Under the pieces are notes generated by a model. It was not told the DNA's origin, did not search any database, and worked only from the letters and a program-made list of their open reading frames with translations. 26,832 nt of DNA from Pseudomonas sp. BGr12 (GTDB lineage: Bacteria; Pseudomonadota; Gammaproteobacteria; Pseudomonadales; Pseudomonadaceae): contig NZ_JALRNF010000057.1 in assembly GCF_030272895.1 (NCBI RefSeq), forward strand, positions 1 through 26,832, written 5' to 3'. Both the position numbers and the translations under genes were made by a program. Positions 15,358 to 23,428 of this stretch are shown one piece after another. Position 1 is the first letter of the stretch. Every line of letters starts with the position of its first letter.

Positions 15358-15954
15358 ATGAAAGCACTGTTCGCCCTGCTTAAGGAGTACTGGGGCATCC
15401 TCTGTCGGCCCAGCGTCTACTTCAGCCTGGGGTTCCTGACCCTGGGCGGGTTCATCGCCGGGATCATCTTCTGGGGCGGCTTCAACACCGCCCTGGAGAT
15501 GACCAACACCGAGAAGTTCTGCGTGTCGTGCCATGAGATGCGTGACAACGTCTTCGTCGAGCTCAAGGAGACCATCCACTACACCAACCGCTCCGGCGTG
15601 CGCGCCAGTTGCCCGGACTGTCACGTGCCCCATGAGTGGACCCACAAGATCGCGCGCAAGATGCAGGCGTCCAAGGAGGTGTGGGGCAAGATCTTCGGCA
15701 CCATCGACACCCGCGACAAGTTCCTCACCCTGCGTCGCGAGCTGGCCGAGCATGAATGGGCCAGGCTCAAGGCCAACGACTCGCGCGAGTGCCGCAACTG
15801 TCACAACTTCGAGTTCATGGACTTCACCCGCCAGAGCAAACGGGCCGCGGCAATGCACTCCACCTCGCTGGCCAAGGGCGAGGCGACCTGCATCGATTGC
15901 CACAAGGGGATCGCCCACAAGTTGCCGGACATGCACGGCGTCAAGGGCTGGTGA
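15358..15954 (+). CDS. napC: NapC, tetraheme quinol-oxidising cytochrome c
   Basis: 198 residues, NapC/NirT family. One N-terminal membrane anchor (about 20-40), then four heme c sites: CVSCH (55-59), CPDCH (85-89), CRNCH (145-149) and CIDCH (178-182). It oxidises membrane quinol and feeds NapB/NapA. GAGGCGCC precedes the ATG, 9 bp after napB. It ends the operon; a REP follows immediately. Confidence 0.97.
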   Translation: MKALFALLKEYWGILCRPSVYFSLGFLTLGGFIAGIIFWGGFNTALEMTNTEKFCVSCHEMRDNVFVELKETIHYTNRSGVRASCPDCHVPHEWTHKIARKMQASKEVWGKIFGTIDTRDKFLTLRRELAEHEWARLKANDSRECRNCHNFEFMDFTRQSKRAAAMHSTSLAKGEATCIDCHKGIAHKLPDMHGVKGW

Positions 15955-15956
15955 CG

Positions 15957-16026
15957 GTAGGAGCGGGCTTGCCCCGCGATGGCGTGCAGTCAGCCACATC
16001 GCATCGCGGGGCAAGCCCGCTCCTAC
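15957..16026. repeat. REP palindrome after napC
   Basis: Standard form: GTAGGAGCGGGCTTGCCCCGCGAT ... ATCGCGGGGCAAGCCCGCTCCTAC as inverted arms (the full arms extend over about 24 bp). It begins 2 bp after the napC stop and lies between convergent genes, so it probably forms the 3' end hairpin of the nap transcript. Confidence 0.92.
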
Positions 16027-16065
16027 AAACCGTTGTTTGCCTTGGTCGATGAGCGGGTTCGCTGG

Positions 16066-16515
16066 TCAAGGCGTTACCTGATACCCCTTGCCCTGCATGC
16101 AGCTGGTATAAGCGGTGGCGGTGTTCGACTCGTTGGTACGGCGCTGCTCACGGCGCTCCTGGCGTTGCCTTGAGCCACCGACCACAGCGCCGGCGGCTGC
16201 GGTTTCCTTGGCGCGGTTCTGCCGGTAATCCTGCTTTACATCGTCATCCACGCGGTCGTACAGCTCATCGTGTTGATTGCCCCGTACCTGGGCGCCCACC
16301 GCACCGGCCGCCGCCCCCACGGCCGCGCCCTTGATCCGGCCACCGGACGGCGTCGAGGTGCTGGCGGTACTGTTGGCAATGTTGTGACACTCGTTCATAT
16401 CGGCCTGGACCTGTTGTGAACTCTGGCCCTTGAGCGGCGTGACGGTTTGGGCGCTTGCAAAGCCTGCGCCCAACGACAACGCCATGCACACAGCGGTTAG
16501 CGAGAACCTGAACAT
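16066..16515 (-). CDS. Exported glycine-zipper protein
   Basis: 149 residues. Signal peptide (about 1-22, ending ASA/QTV), then a polar region and a glycine-zipper stretch IKGAAVGAAAGAVGAQVRG around residues 61-79, followed by a second Ala/Gly segment (AAAGAVVGG), an Arg/Gln-rich part and a C-terminal YTSCMQGKGY. Such YMGG/glycine-zipper proteins are found at the envelope; the function is unknown. Two cysteines (in NECHN and TSCMQ) may form a disulfide. AGGAGTCC lies before the ATG. Confidence 0.85.
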   Translation of the reverse strand: MFRFSLTAVCMALSLGAGFASAQTVTPLKGQSSQQVQADMNECHNIANSTASTSTPSGGRIKGAAVGAAAGAVGAQVRGNQHDELYDRVDDDVKQDYRQNRAKETAAAGAVVGGSRQRQERREQRRTNESNTATAYTSCMQGKGYQVTP

Positions 16516-16580
16516 GATAACGGACTCCTCGCCCGGAACGGTTCATTCAGTGTAGCCCCGGGCGCGGAGCCAGGGTGGGA

Positions 16581-16898
16581 TCAGTGGTCGGCAATCGCCT
16601 CGGAACCGGTCAGGATCGCGCTCGCCAGTTCTTCATCGCTGGCCTGCAGGCCGGGGTTTTCCTGGCGGATGCGCTGCATCAGCGACTCCAGGTAGACACC
16701 GCGAATGGCGCCACCTGTGGCAATGAACGACGACGCATCGTCATGGGCCGGGATGATGCGCTTGTCATCCTTGAAGGTGGAATACAGCGAAGCCGAAACG
16801 CCCGCCGAGGTGGCCACATCACCGGCATCGACATCGGCCAGGACCGAGCCGAACGGCAAGCACAGAACAAGCGAAGTAGCGATCAGAATGCGGCGCAT
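16581..16898 (-). CDS. DUF2388 family exported protein
   Basis: 105 residues. Signal peptide (about 1-21, ending VLA/DVD), then the family's conserved SAGVSASLYSTFKDDK, DDASSFIATGGAIRGVYLE and a C-terminal helix. This is a Pseudomonas-restricted family, often small periplasmic proteins found in paralogous copies; the function is unknown. GGAGG lies about 8 bp before the ATG at 16898, which decides the start against the longer frame to 17039. Confidence 0.85.
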   Translation of the reverse strand: MRRILIATSLVLCLPFGSVLADVDAGDVATSAGVSASLYSTFKDDKRIIPAHDDASSFIATGGAIRGVYLESLMQRIRQENPGLQASDEELASAILTGSEAIADH

Positions 16899-16983
16899 GG
16901 TGGTGCCTCCGGAAATAAGGTTCCTACACCAGTTAGGATGCCTGGCGCCGCACAGGAGTTCCCCGCCACTGCCGGAGCGTCGA

Positions 16984-17139
16984 CTAGTCGTTGGGCAGCG
17001 GCATGTCCTTGTCGTCGGGGTACTGCTCCGGATAGTCACCTTTGTCGGGTGTCTGCTGATCAGAAGCAGGCTTGCCCGATCCGGGTTGTGGCTGGGGTGG
17101 GGTCGAGGCCTGGTGCTGGCCCCTTGTTTTGTCAGACAT
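16984..17139 (-). CDS. Small hydrophilic protein, unknown function
   Basis: 51 residues (begins MSDKTRGQHQAS, ends DKDMPLPND), rich in Pro, Gln and Asp, with no hydrophobic helix; probably disordered. A good ribosome site GAGGTG lies 5 bp before the ATG. I do not recognise the family. It lies 85 bp upstream of the DUF2388 gene on the same strand. Confidence 0.6.
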   Translation of the reverse strand: MSDKTRGQHQASTPPQPQPGSGKPASDQQTPDKGDYPEQYPDDKDMPLPND

Positions 17140-17215
17140 AGGCACCTCGGTTACTTTCTCGGTGGAACAGCCACACTCCAGTTAGCGCCACTTACAGGCA
17201 AAGCACAACCGATCC

Positions 17216-17244
17216 GTCACCCCTTGGCGTAAATGGCCTATACC
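17216..17244 (+). promoter_or_regulatory. Candidate promoter of the potE-like gene
   Basis: CTATACC (-10 TATACC at 17239-17244) resembles a sigma-S-type extended -10. The -35 region (GTCACC) is weak. RNA would start near 17251, 28 bp before the ATG. Found by eye. Confidence 0.3.
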
Positions 17245-17278
17245 CAATAAGCCGGAAAGCACTTAACAAGGGGCGGAT

Positions 17279-18616
17279 ATGGCCGAGTCGAAGAAAATGA
17301 GCCTGGTCGGGCTCACCACCCTGGTGACCGTCAACATGATGGGCTCCGGGATCATCATGCTGCCCACCAGCATGGCCCAGTTGGGGGCGGTGTCGCTGTT
17401 GTCCTGGGGGGTTACGGCGATCGGCTCGATGGCGATTGCCTACAGCTTCACCCAGTGCGGGGTGTTCTGCACCCGCCCCGGCGGCTTGTCGGCCTACACC
17501 GAGGAAGCCCACGCCAAGTCGGGGTTCTTTCTCTGCTCATACCTGTATTTTTTATCCCTGGCGATTGCCAATGTCGCGGTGGCGATTTCCGCGGTCGGCT
17601 ACATGACCGCCTTCCTACCCTGGCTGGGCAGCAGCGCCATGGCCCTGTTCATCGGCACGGCCGGGCTGATCTGGCTGACCATCCTGGCCAACTTCGGCGG
17701 ACCGAACATCACCGGCCGGATCGGCGCGATCACGGTCTGGGGGGTGATCATCCCGGTGGCCGGCCTGAGCGTGATCGGCTGGTACTGGTTCAGCCGCGAT
17801 GTCTTCATCCAGGCCTGGAACCCCAATGAGCTGCCCCTGTGGGAAGCCATCGGCAAGACCATCCCCCTGACCCTCTGGGCGTTCCTGGGCATGGAGTCCG
17901 CCGCCCAGGCCAGCGACGCGGTGGAGAATCCCAAGCGCAACGTGCCCCTGGCCTGCCTGTTCGGCACCCTGGGGGCGGCGGTGGTGTACGTGCTGTCGAC
18001 CACAGTGATCCAGGGCATCGTGCCCAATGCCGAGCTTGCCAACGCCTCGGCGCCCTTTGCCCTGGTCTACGCAAAGATGTTCTCCCCCCTGGTCGGCAAC
18101 ATCATCATGGCCCTGGCGGTGATTGCCTGCATCGGCTCGTTGCTGGGCTGGCAATTCACCCTGGCGCAAACGGCCAAGGTGACAGCCGACCAGGGTTTGT
18201 TTCCGCGGCTGTTCTCCAGGGTCAGCGCCCTGAACGCGCCGATCCTCGGCATGGTGGTGTGTGGCGTGCTGCAAACGCTCATGGCCCTGTCGACCATCTC
18301 GCCCAACGCCAGCGCCCAGTTCGGCAAGCTGGTGAGCCTGGCGGCGGTGACCAACCTGATCCCCTACGTCACCGCCCTGACCGGCCTGCTGGCGATCATG
18401 TACAAGGCCCGGGTCAGCCCGGCGGTGTACACCCGCAATACCCTGGTGCTGCTGGTGGCGGTGGGTTATTCGCTGTATGCCCTGTATGCCTGCGGCATGG
18501 AAGCGGTGCTCGGGGGTGCGCTGGTGTTGGCCTTCGGTTACCTGCTCTATGGTTTTCTGGCCAAGCGTTTCATTCTTCAGCAAGCCGCTGGGCGGGGGGC
18601 TGGCTATGAAGGCTAA
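17279..18616 (+). CDS. potE: PotE-like putrescine/ornithine antiporter (APC superfamily)
   Basis: 445 residues with about 12 membrane helices. It matches the E. coli PotE pattern closely: VNMMGSGIIMLPT near the N-terminus, SLAIANVAVAISAVGY, ANFGGPNITGRIGAITVWGV, TLWAFLGMESA, GSLLGWQFTLAQ and the C-terminal YSLYALYACGMEA. Expected role: exchange of putrescine and ornithine, or putrescine uptake, at the inner membrane. No ornithine decarboxylase gene is adjacent, unlike the enteric speF-potE pair. GGGGCGG precedes the ATG. Its end overlaps the next gene by 11 bp. Confidence 0.88.
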   Translation: MAESKKMSLVGLTTLVTVNMMGSGIIMLPTSMAQLGAVSLLSWGVTAIGSMAIAYSFTQCGVFCTRPGGLSAYTEEAHAKSGFFLCSYLYFLSLAIANVAVAISAVGYMTAFLPWLGSSAMALFIGTAGLIWLTILANFGGPNITGRIGAITVWGVIIPVAGLSVIGWYWFSRDVFIQAWNPNELPLWEAIGKTIPLTLWAFLGMESAAQASDAVENPKRNVPLACLFGTLGAAVVYVLSTTVIQGIVPNAELANASAPFALVYAKMFSPLVGNIIMALAVIACIGSLLGWQFTLAQTAKVTADQGLFPRLFSRVSALNAPILGMVVCGVLQTLMALSTISPNASAQFGKLVSLAAVTNLIPYVTALTGLLAIMYKARVSPAVYTRNTLVLLVAVGYSLYALYACGMEAVLGGALVLAFGYLLYGFLAKRFILQQAAGRGAGYEG

Positions 18617-19481
18617 GCTGGCCTGTGTACTGGCCCTACTACCGCTTTTCGCCAACGCCGCCACCCTGGAGCGCGTGCGCGAAAGCCACACCCTGACCCT
18701 CGGCTACCTGCCGGACTTCGCCCCGTTCAGCGCGCAGGACGGCGAACAGGCCAAGGGCTATGCCATCGACCTGTGCCGCAAGATCGCCGGCCAGGTTGGC
18801 ACGACGCTGGCCCTGCCCGACCTGCAGGTGCGCTATCTGCCGGTGACACTGGCGGAAGAGATCAGCGCAGTCAGCAGCGGCAAGGTCGATATGGTCTGCA
18901 CGCCGACCGTGGCCACCCTTGAACGGCGCCGGCAGGTGAGCTTCTCGGTGCCGGTGTACACCGCTGGTGTTACCGCCGTGCTGCGCAGCGATGCGCCGCA
19001 GCCCCTGCTCAATGTGCTCAACGGCAAGCAAGCCCACGAGGGCCCGACCTGGCGGGCCTCGCTCAACCGCGGCCTGGCCAACCAGACCTTTGCCGTGGTG
19101 GCGGGTGGAGTGACCGAGCAGTGGGTGCGCCAGCAATTGCGCAGCCTTGGGGTGATTACCACGGTGGTCACGGTGCCTGGCAATGATGCCGGGCTTGACC
19201 TGGTGGCCCAGGGCAAGGCCGATGCATTCTTTTCCGAACGGATGCTGCTCAAGAACCTGCTGGCCGGGCGTGACAGCGGGTTGATGCTGGTCGAACGGGT
19301 TTACGAGTACGCGCCGGTGTCGATGGTGGTGCCGCGTGAAGACGAGGATTTTCGCCTGCTGGTCGATACGGTGATCAGCCAGATGTACCGCTCGGGGGAA
19401 ATCGAGCAGGCCTATGCCACGCACCTGGGCGGCACGACCAAGGCGATCAGGAAACTGTTCAAGCTGTATGCATTGCCTTGA
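18606..19481 (+). CDS. Periplasmic amino-acid-type solute-binding protein (family 3)
   Basis: 291 residues. Signal peptide about 1-18 (FANA/ATLE), then the family-3 binding-protein fold: LTLGYLPDFAPFSA, GYAIDLCRKIAGQ, GKVDMVCTPTVATLERRRQVSFSVPVY and GKADAFFSERMLL. The start at 18606 lies inside the end of the potE frame, so translation is likely coupled. No ABC permease or ATPase follows. It may supply a transporter encoded elsewhere or assist the antiporter; this cannot be decided from sequence. Confidence 0.87.
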   Translation: MKAKLACVLALLPLFANAATLERVRESHTLTLGYLPDFAPFSAQDGEQAKGYAIDLCRKIAGQVGTTLALPDLQVRYLPVTLAEEISAVSSGKVDMVCTPTVATLERRRQVSFSVPVYTAGVTAVLRSDAPQPLLNVLNGKQAHEGPTWRASLNRGLANQTFAVVAGGVTEQWVRQQLRSLGVITTVVTVPGNDAGLDLVAQGKADAFFSERMLLKNLLAGRDSGLMLVERVYEYAPVSMVVPREDEDFRLLVDTVISQMYRSGEIEQAYATHLGGTTKAIRKLFKLYALP

Positions 19482-19504
19482 GGGCCCCATCGCCGGCGTT
19501 GCTG

Positions 19505-19745
19505 GCTCCCACAGTGACCTGGCAGCCCCCCATGCCACCTGTGGGAGCAACTGTCTTTGTGGGAGCAGGCGAAGCCTGCGATCGACTGCGATCGACTGCG
19601 CAGCAGTCGCAATCCGGCCACCTCATTGGCTCAGATGAACTGAGGCTGATTTTACCGCCGCTTCACGCCCGATCGCAGCCTATCGGCAGCTCCCACAGAG
19701 TCCGGGGCATGCCTGGGACCCTTGTGTGGAGCTGGCGAAGCCTGC
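19505..19745. repeat. Cluster of a second REP-like family, with nested hairpins
   Basis: Non-coding segment between convergent genes. It has GCTCCCACAG (19505-19514) facing CTGTGGGAGC (19539-19548), and a second pair GTGGGAGCAGGCGAAGCCTGCGATCG (from 19559) facing CGATCGCAGCC...GGCAGCTCCCACAG (to 19698). A third partial copy, GGAGCTGGCGAAGCCTGCGAC, follows near 19727. Nested inside are a perfect hairpin GCAGGC-GAA-GCCTGC (19565-19579), a tandem 10-bp duplication ATCGACTGCG (19581-19600) and a hairpin CGACTGC-GCA-GCAGTCG (19593-19609). It may end both flanking transcripts. Confidence 0.75.
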
Positions 19746-19751
19746 GACGGG

Positions 19752-21011
19752 CTACTCGCGCTTGCGTTGCTCGCGTCCCAGCCAGGCCCCGGTCAGGGCC
19801 CAGACCAGGGCGATGCCGGCACCGATGAACATCGCCAGCGCCGGGTGGTCACCCAGCAGGTCCAGCCCGCGCTTGACCCAGCCACTGAGGGCATCGCCGC
19901 CGCGATACACCACGGTGTCGGTGAAGTTCTTGGCCTTGTACTTCTGCTCCGGCAGCACCACGGTGTAGAGCATCTCGCGCCCCGGCCGCACCAGGGCGTA
20001 CTCGCCCACCCGACGCACCACCATCACCAGCACGAACAGAACGAACACGGGCGCCACCGCCAACAGCAGGAACCCGACCACCATCAGCAGCGGTACCGCC
20101 ACCAGCAGTATCCCGACCCCCAGCTTGCGCGCCAGGTGCCCGGTGATGAACACCTGGGTGAGGATCGACAGGAACTGCACCAGGCTGTCGATCAGGCCGA
20201 ATACCTGGGTCTGCTCGGTGCGGCTGGTGAAGTGCGCAGCCACCAGGCGTGCCTGCTCGAAATAGAGGAAGGTGCTGACACTGGCCAGCAGCACCACGAA
20301 TACGGCGATCCCCAGCAGGTACGGGGTGCGCAGCACTTCGCTGGCACCGGCAAAGGGATTGCCGCCCAGCGGCCGTGACCGGGGCATTTCGATGTCTGCC
20401 GGCAAGGGGTGACGATCCCGATAGCCTTGCAGGTACCCCGCGGCAAGCACACTCCCCAGCAAACAGGCGGTCGCCAGCAATACCAGCCCGGCATGGCCGA
20501 TCACCCCGACCAGCATAGTGCCCAGCAGCGGCCCCACCAGCCCGCCCAGGCTCGCTCCCCCCGCCAGCAGGCCGAACAGGCGCTTGGCCTGCTCGTTGGA
20601 GAGCAGGTCGGCGAGCACGCTCCAGGCCAGGGAGATGCTCAGCAGGTTGAACATCGACAGCCAGATGTAGAACGCCCGGGCGCTCCACAGGTTGTCCGGC
20701 TGCCAGGCAAACAGCCCGGCGAACACCAGCAGGTTGCTGGCCAGAAAGCCGTAGGTCCAGGGCAGTATGCGTCGCCGCCGGACCTTCGAGGCCAACCAGC
20801 CGAACAGCGGCAAGGCGATCAGGGTGACCACGAAGGTGCCGGTGAACAGCCACTGCAGGTTTTCCACGCCGCCCGCCACACCCATGGTCTCGCGCACCGG
20901 GCGCAGCATGAAATAGCCGGCGAACAACAGGAAGAACAGCGCAAGCCCCGCCACCACCAGCGGCATTTCCCCTTCGCGAACATTGAACAGGCGCGTCGCC
21001 AACGGGGTCAT
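19752..21011 (-). CDS. Multi-pass transporter (MFS-like / NTP-NDP exchange type)
   Basis: 419 residues with about 12 membrane helices. The N-terminal MLRPVRETMGVAGGVENLQWLFTGTF and the middle FEQARLVAAHF resemble the group variously annotated as MFS or NTP/NDP-exchange (AAA/TLC) transporters in Pseudomonas. Also seen: KVRRRRILPW loop, VRPGREMLYTVV, and YKAKNFTDTVVYRGGDALSGW. The substrate is unknown; nucleotide exchange is not implied for a free-living cell. It starts 10 bp after the stop of the upstream aldo/keto reductase gene, so the two are co-transcribed. Confidence 0.78.
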   Translation of the reverse strand: MTPLATRLFNVREGEMPLVVAGLALFFLLFAGYFMLRPVRETMGVAGGVENLQWLFTGTFVVTLIALPLFGWLASKVRRRRILPWTYGFLASNLLVFAGLFAWQPDNLWSARAFYIWLSMFNLLSISLAWSVLADLLSNEQAKRLFGLLAGGASLGGLVGPLLGTMLVGVIGHAGLVLLATACLLGSVLAAGYLQGYRDRHPLPADIEMPRSRPLGGNPFAGASEVLRTPYLLGIAVFVVLLASVSTFLYFEQARLVAAHFTSRTEQTQVFGLIDSLVQFLSILTQVFITGHLARKLGVGILLVAVPLLMVVGFLLLAVAPVFVLFVLVMVVRRVGEYALVRPGREMLYTVVLPEQKYKAKNFTDTVVYRGGDALSGWVKRGLDLLGDHPALAMFIGAGIALVWALTGAWLGREQRKRE

Positions 21012-21021
21012 GGGCCGCGCC

Positions 21022-21942
21022 TCAGGCGAACTGTTCGATCAACTGCTTGCGCTGCCCCTCGGTCAACAAGACGCCATGCCCGGCCTTGAGCTGGTCCAGT
21101 TGACGCTCCGGTCGGCTGGTGGCCGGGATCACCGTGGTCACCGCCGGATGGCTGATGGCGAACTTTAGAAACAACTGCGCCCAGCTGCCGATCCCCGCTT
21201 CCGCGGCCCAACCCGGTAACGCCAGGCCCTGGACCCTGGCAAACAGCCGGCCGTCATCGAAGGCGCGGTTGATCAGCACCGCCACGCCCTTGTCCTGGGC
21301 CAACGGCAGTACGGTACGCGCCGCTGCCGGGGCATTGACCGAGTAGTGAATCTGGATGAAGTCCAGCGGCTCCTGGCGCAGGATGGCCTCCATCTCCTCC
21401 AGGCCGCTGTCGATGTAGTGGGTGATGCCGACATAACGGGTCAGCCCCCGGGCCTTGAGTTCGCGGGCATAAGGCAGCTGGCGCTGCCAGTCGCGCAGGT
21501 TGTGGATCTGCAGCAGATCGACCTTGTCGGTGCGCAGGCTGCGCAAGGTGCCGGCCCATTGCGCCTCGGCGGCGGCGCGGCTGTCGGCGGCGATCTTGGT
21601 GGCCAGGAAGGTCTTGCTGCGCCAGCCCCCCTCCTCCAGCAACTGGCCCAGCACGGCATCGGCACCACCATAGTTGGGCGAGGTGTCGATCACCTGGCCA
21701 CCACCGGCGAAGAACACCTTGAGCACCTGGTGGAGCTGCTGGTACTGCGTCGAGTCGGGCTCCACCTCGAAACTGCCGGAGGTGCCCGCGCCAATCACCG
21801 CCAGCGCCTCGCCGCTGGACGGCACCTTGCGCGTGAGCATGGCGCTGCCGGACTGGGCCAAGGCCTGGCCGGCGAGGCCCAGGCAGCCAAGGCCGGCGGC
21901 AAGGGTGGCGCTGGCGGCGAGAAAATCGCGACGTGTCGGCAT
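21022..21942 (-). CDS. Tat-exported aldo/keto reductase
   Basis: 306 residues. The aldo/keto reductase tetrad is visible: Asp86 and Tyr91 (DTSPNYGG), Lys116 (ATKI) and His147 (IHNLRDW). The N-terminus MPTRRDFLAASATLAAG is a Tat-type twin-arginine signal with AQS cleavage region near residue 30, which implies export of a folded, cofactor-loaded enzyme. NADPH is normally not available in the periplasm, so the electron donor is unclear. The start at 21942 is supported by GGGAGCC upstream; the longer frame to 22014 lacks support. The substrate is unknown. Confidence 0.87.
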   Translation of the reverse strand: MPTRRDFLAASATLAAGLGCLGLAGQALAQSGSAMLTRKVPSSGEALAVIGAGTSGSFEVEPDSTQYQQLHQVLKVFFAGGGQVIDTSPNYGGADAVLGQLLEEGGWRSKTFLATKIAADSRAAAEAQWAGTLRSLRTDKVDLLQIHNLRDWQRQLPYARELKARGLTRYVGITHYIDSGLEEMEAILRQEPLDFIQIHYSVNAPAAARTVLPLAQDKGVAVLINRAFDDGRLFARVQGLALPGWAAEAGIGSWAQLFLKFAISHPAVTTVIPATSRPERQLDQLKAGHGVLLTEGQRKQLIEQFA

Positions 21943-22040
21943 GACTGGGCTCCCGGACGAATGCGTAGGCCAGAGAAAAAGCTTAGCCCTGCCCCCTCCC
22001 GCTTGCCCCGGCAATCGTTACCGTGTGTGTAAAACAAGCA

Positions 22041-22060
22041 AGGAGTACATTTGTACTCCT
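22041..22060. promoter_or_regulatory. Perfect 9-bp inverted repeat, candidate operator
   Basis: AGGAGTACA-TT-TGTACTCCT. It lies 99 bp before the aldo/keto reductase start and 128 bp before the pqiA1 start, between divergent genes. The core AGTAC-N4-GTACT is close to the LexA2-type box AGTAC-N4-GTGCT described in P. putida, with one mismatch, but other regulators bind similar palindromes. There is no T-run after it, so it is not a typical terminator. Confidence 0.55.
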
Positions 22061-22147
22061 GCCCATTCAAACCTCATCGGCCACCCCTTGGCCGTCGTAT
22101 CGGACTGTGACTGAAGGAAAAATCCGTAGCCTTGTGCGCACGCCGTC

Positions 22148-22153
22148 TATATT
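22148..22153 (+). promoter_or_regulatory. Possible -10 element of the pqi operon
   Basis: TATATT 35 bp before the pqiA1 ATG; no good -35 at 17 bp. Weak call. Confidence 0.25.
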
Positions 22154-22187
22154 GAGCTTGTCCCCGCCCGCAGCTTGAGCGCGCACC

Positions 22188-22787
22188 ATGCTCGATACCG
22201 GTCAACTGATCATTTGCGAACACTGCGACAGCGTGTACCACAAGGTCACCCTCGGCAAACACCAGAAGGCCGTGTGCGTGCGCTGCGGCGCCGTCCTGCA
22301 GCGCTACAACGGCCTGACCCTGCAACAGCGCCTGGCCCTGAGCATCACCGCCGGCGTGGTGTGGATCCTGGCCAACTTCTACCCGGTGATGAGCATCAGC
22401 CTGCAGGGATTTTCCAACAGCGCCACCCTGTGGGATTCGGTGCGCGCCCTGGCCAGCGGGCCGATCACCTTCATTGCCCTGGTGGCGGCAATTTCCATCA
22501 TCATCGCGCCGATGTTCCAGTTGCTGATCCTGATCTGGGTGCTGCTGTTCGCCCTCGCCGGCCAGCGCTCCCCGGGTTTTCGCTTTTGCATGCGCTGGCT
22601 GGAGACCCTGCGGCCCTGGAGCATGCTCGAAGTCTGCCTGCTCGGCGCCCTGGTGGCGGTGTTCAAGCTGGCCGGCATGCTCGATGTGTTGCCCGGCATC
22701 GGCCTGCTGGCCCTGGGCGCCTTGAGCCTGTTGATCATCCGCGTCGCCGGGCGTGACGTGCGCGAACTCTGGGATACCCTGCCATGA
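22188..22787 (+). CDS. pqiA: PqiA-like protein, N-terminal half type
   Basis: 199 residues with a zinc-ribbon-like start (CEHC at about 10-13, CVRC at about 30-33) and four hydrophobic segments. PqiA proteins are inner-membrane partners of MCE-domain PqiB in lipid or hydrophobic compound transport between the membranes. Here PqiA is split into two separate genes; in E. coli it is one fused protein. Its stop overlaps the next start as ATGA. Confidence 0.88.
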   Translation: MLDTGQLIICEHCDSVYHKVTLGKHQKAVCVRCGAVLQRYNGLTLQQRLALSITAGVVWILANFYPVMSISLQGFSNSATLWDSVRALASGPITFIALVAAISIIIAPMFQLLILIWVLLFALAGQRSPGFRFCMRWLETLRPWSMLEVCLLGALVAVFKLAGMLDVLPGIGLLALGALSLLIIRVAGRDVRELWDTLP

Positions 22788-23428
22788 GCCTGCCGCCGCT
22801 GGCCTCGGAGCTGAACCTGGTGCTGTGCCACGCCTGCGGCAAGGTCTGCGATGCCAGCGTGGCGGTGCATCACTGCGACCGCTGCGGCGCCCCGGTGCAC
22901 GCGCGCAAGCCCGACTCGCTGACCCGCACCTGGGCCTACCTGATCGCTGCACTGGTGTTCTATGTGCCAGCCAACCTGCTGCCGGTGATGAACACCACGA
23001 TGCTCGGCAAAGGTGACGACAGCACCATCATGAGCGGGGTGATCGAGTTCTGGTCCCATGGCGCCTGGGACATCGCCCTGATCATTTTCATCGCCAGTAT
23101 CGCCGTGCCGGCGACCAAATTCGTAGCCCTCGGCCTGTTGCTGATCACCGTGCAGCGGGGCAGCCACTGGGCGCAACGGGAGCGATCCACGCTTTACCGC
23201 TTCGTCGAGCTGATCGGTTACTGGTCGATGCTCGACGTCCTGGTGGTGGCGCTGGTCGCCGCCCTGGTCAAGTTCCAGGCCCTGGGCGATATCGAGCCGC
23301 GCGCGGGCATCCTGTTTTTCGGCCTGGTGGTGGTCTTCACCATGCTCTCGGCCATGAGTTTCGATCCCCGGATGATCTGGGAAAGCCGTCAACCCAAGGA
23401 GCGCACGGATGAAGTCAGCAGCCACTGA
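22784..23428 (+). CDS. pqiA: PqiA-like protein, C-terminal half type
   Basis: 214 residues: CHAC near 15-18 and CDRC near 31-34 (zinc-ribbon pairs), then about four membrane helices, with YVPANLLPVMNT and FWSHGAWDIALIIF typical of PqiA repeats. It begins inside the stop of the first PqiA gene (4-bp overlap), and its end overlaps pqiB by 20 bp, so all are translationally coupled. Confidence 0.88.
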   Translation: MSLPPLASELNLVLCHACGKVCDASVAVHHCDRCGAPVHARKPDSLTRTWAYLIAALVFYVPANLLPVMNTTMLGKGDDSTIMSGVIEFWSHGAWDIALIIFIASIAVPATKFVALGLLLITVQRGSHWAQRERSTLYRFVELIGYWSMLDVLVVALVAALVKFQALGDIEPRAGILFFGLVVVFTMLSAMSFDPRMIWESRQPKERTDEVSSH

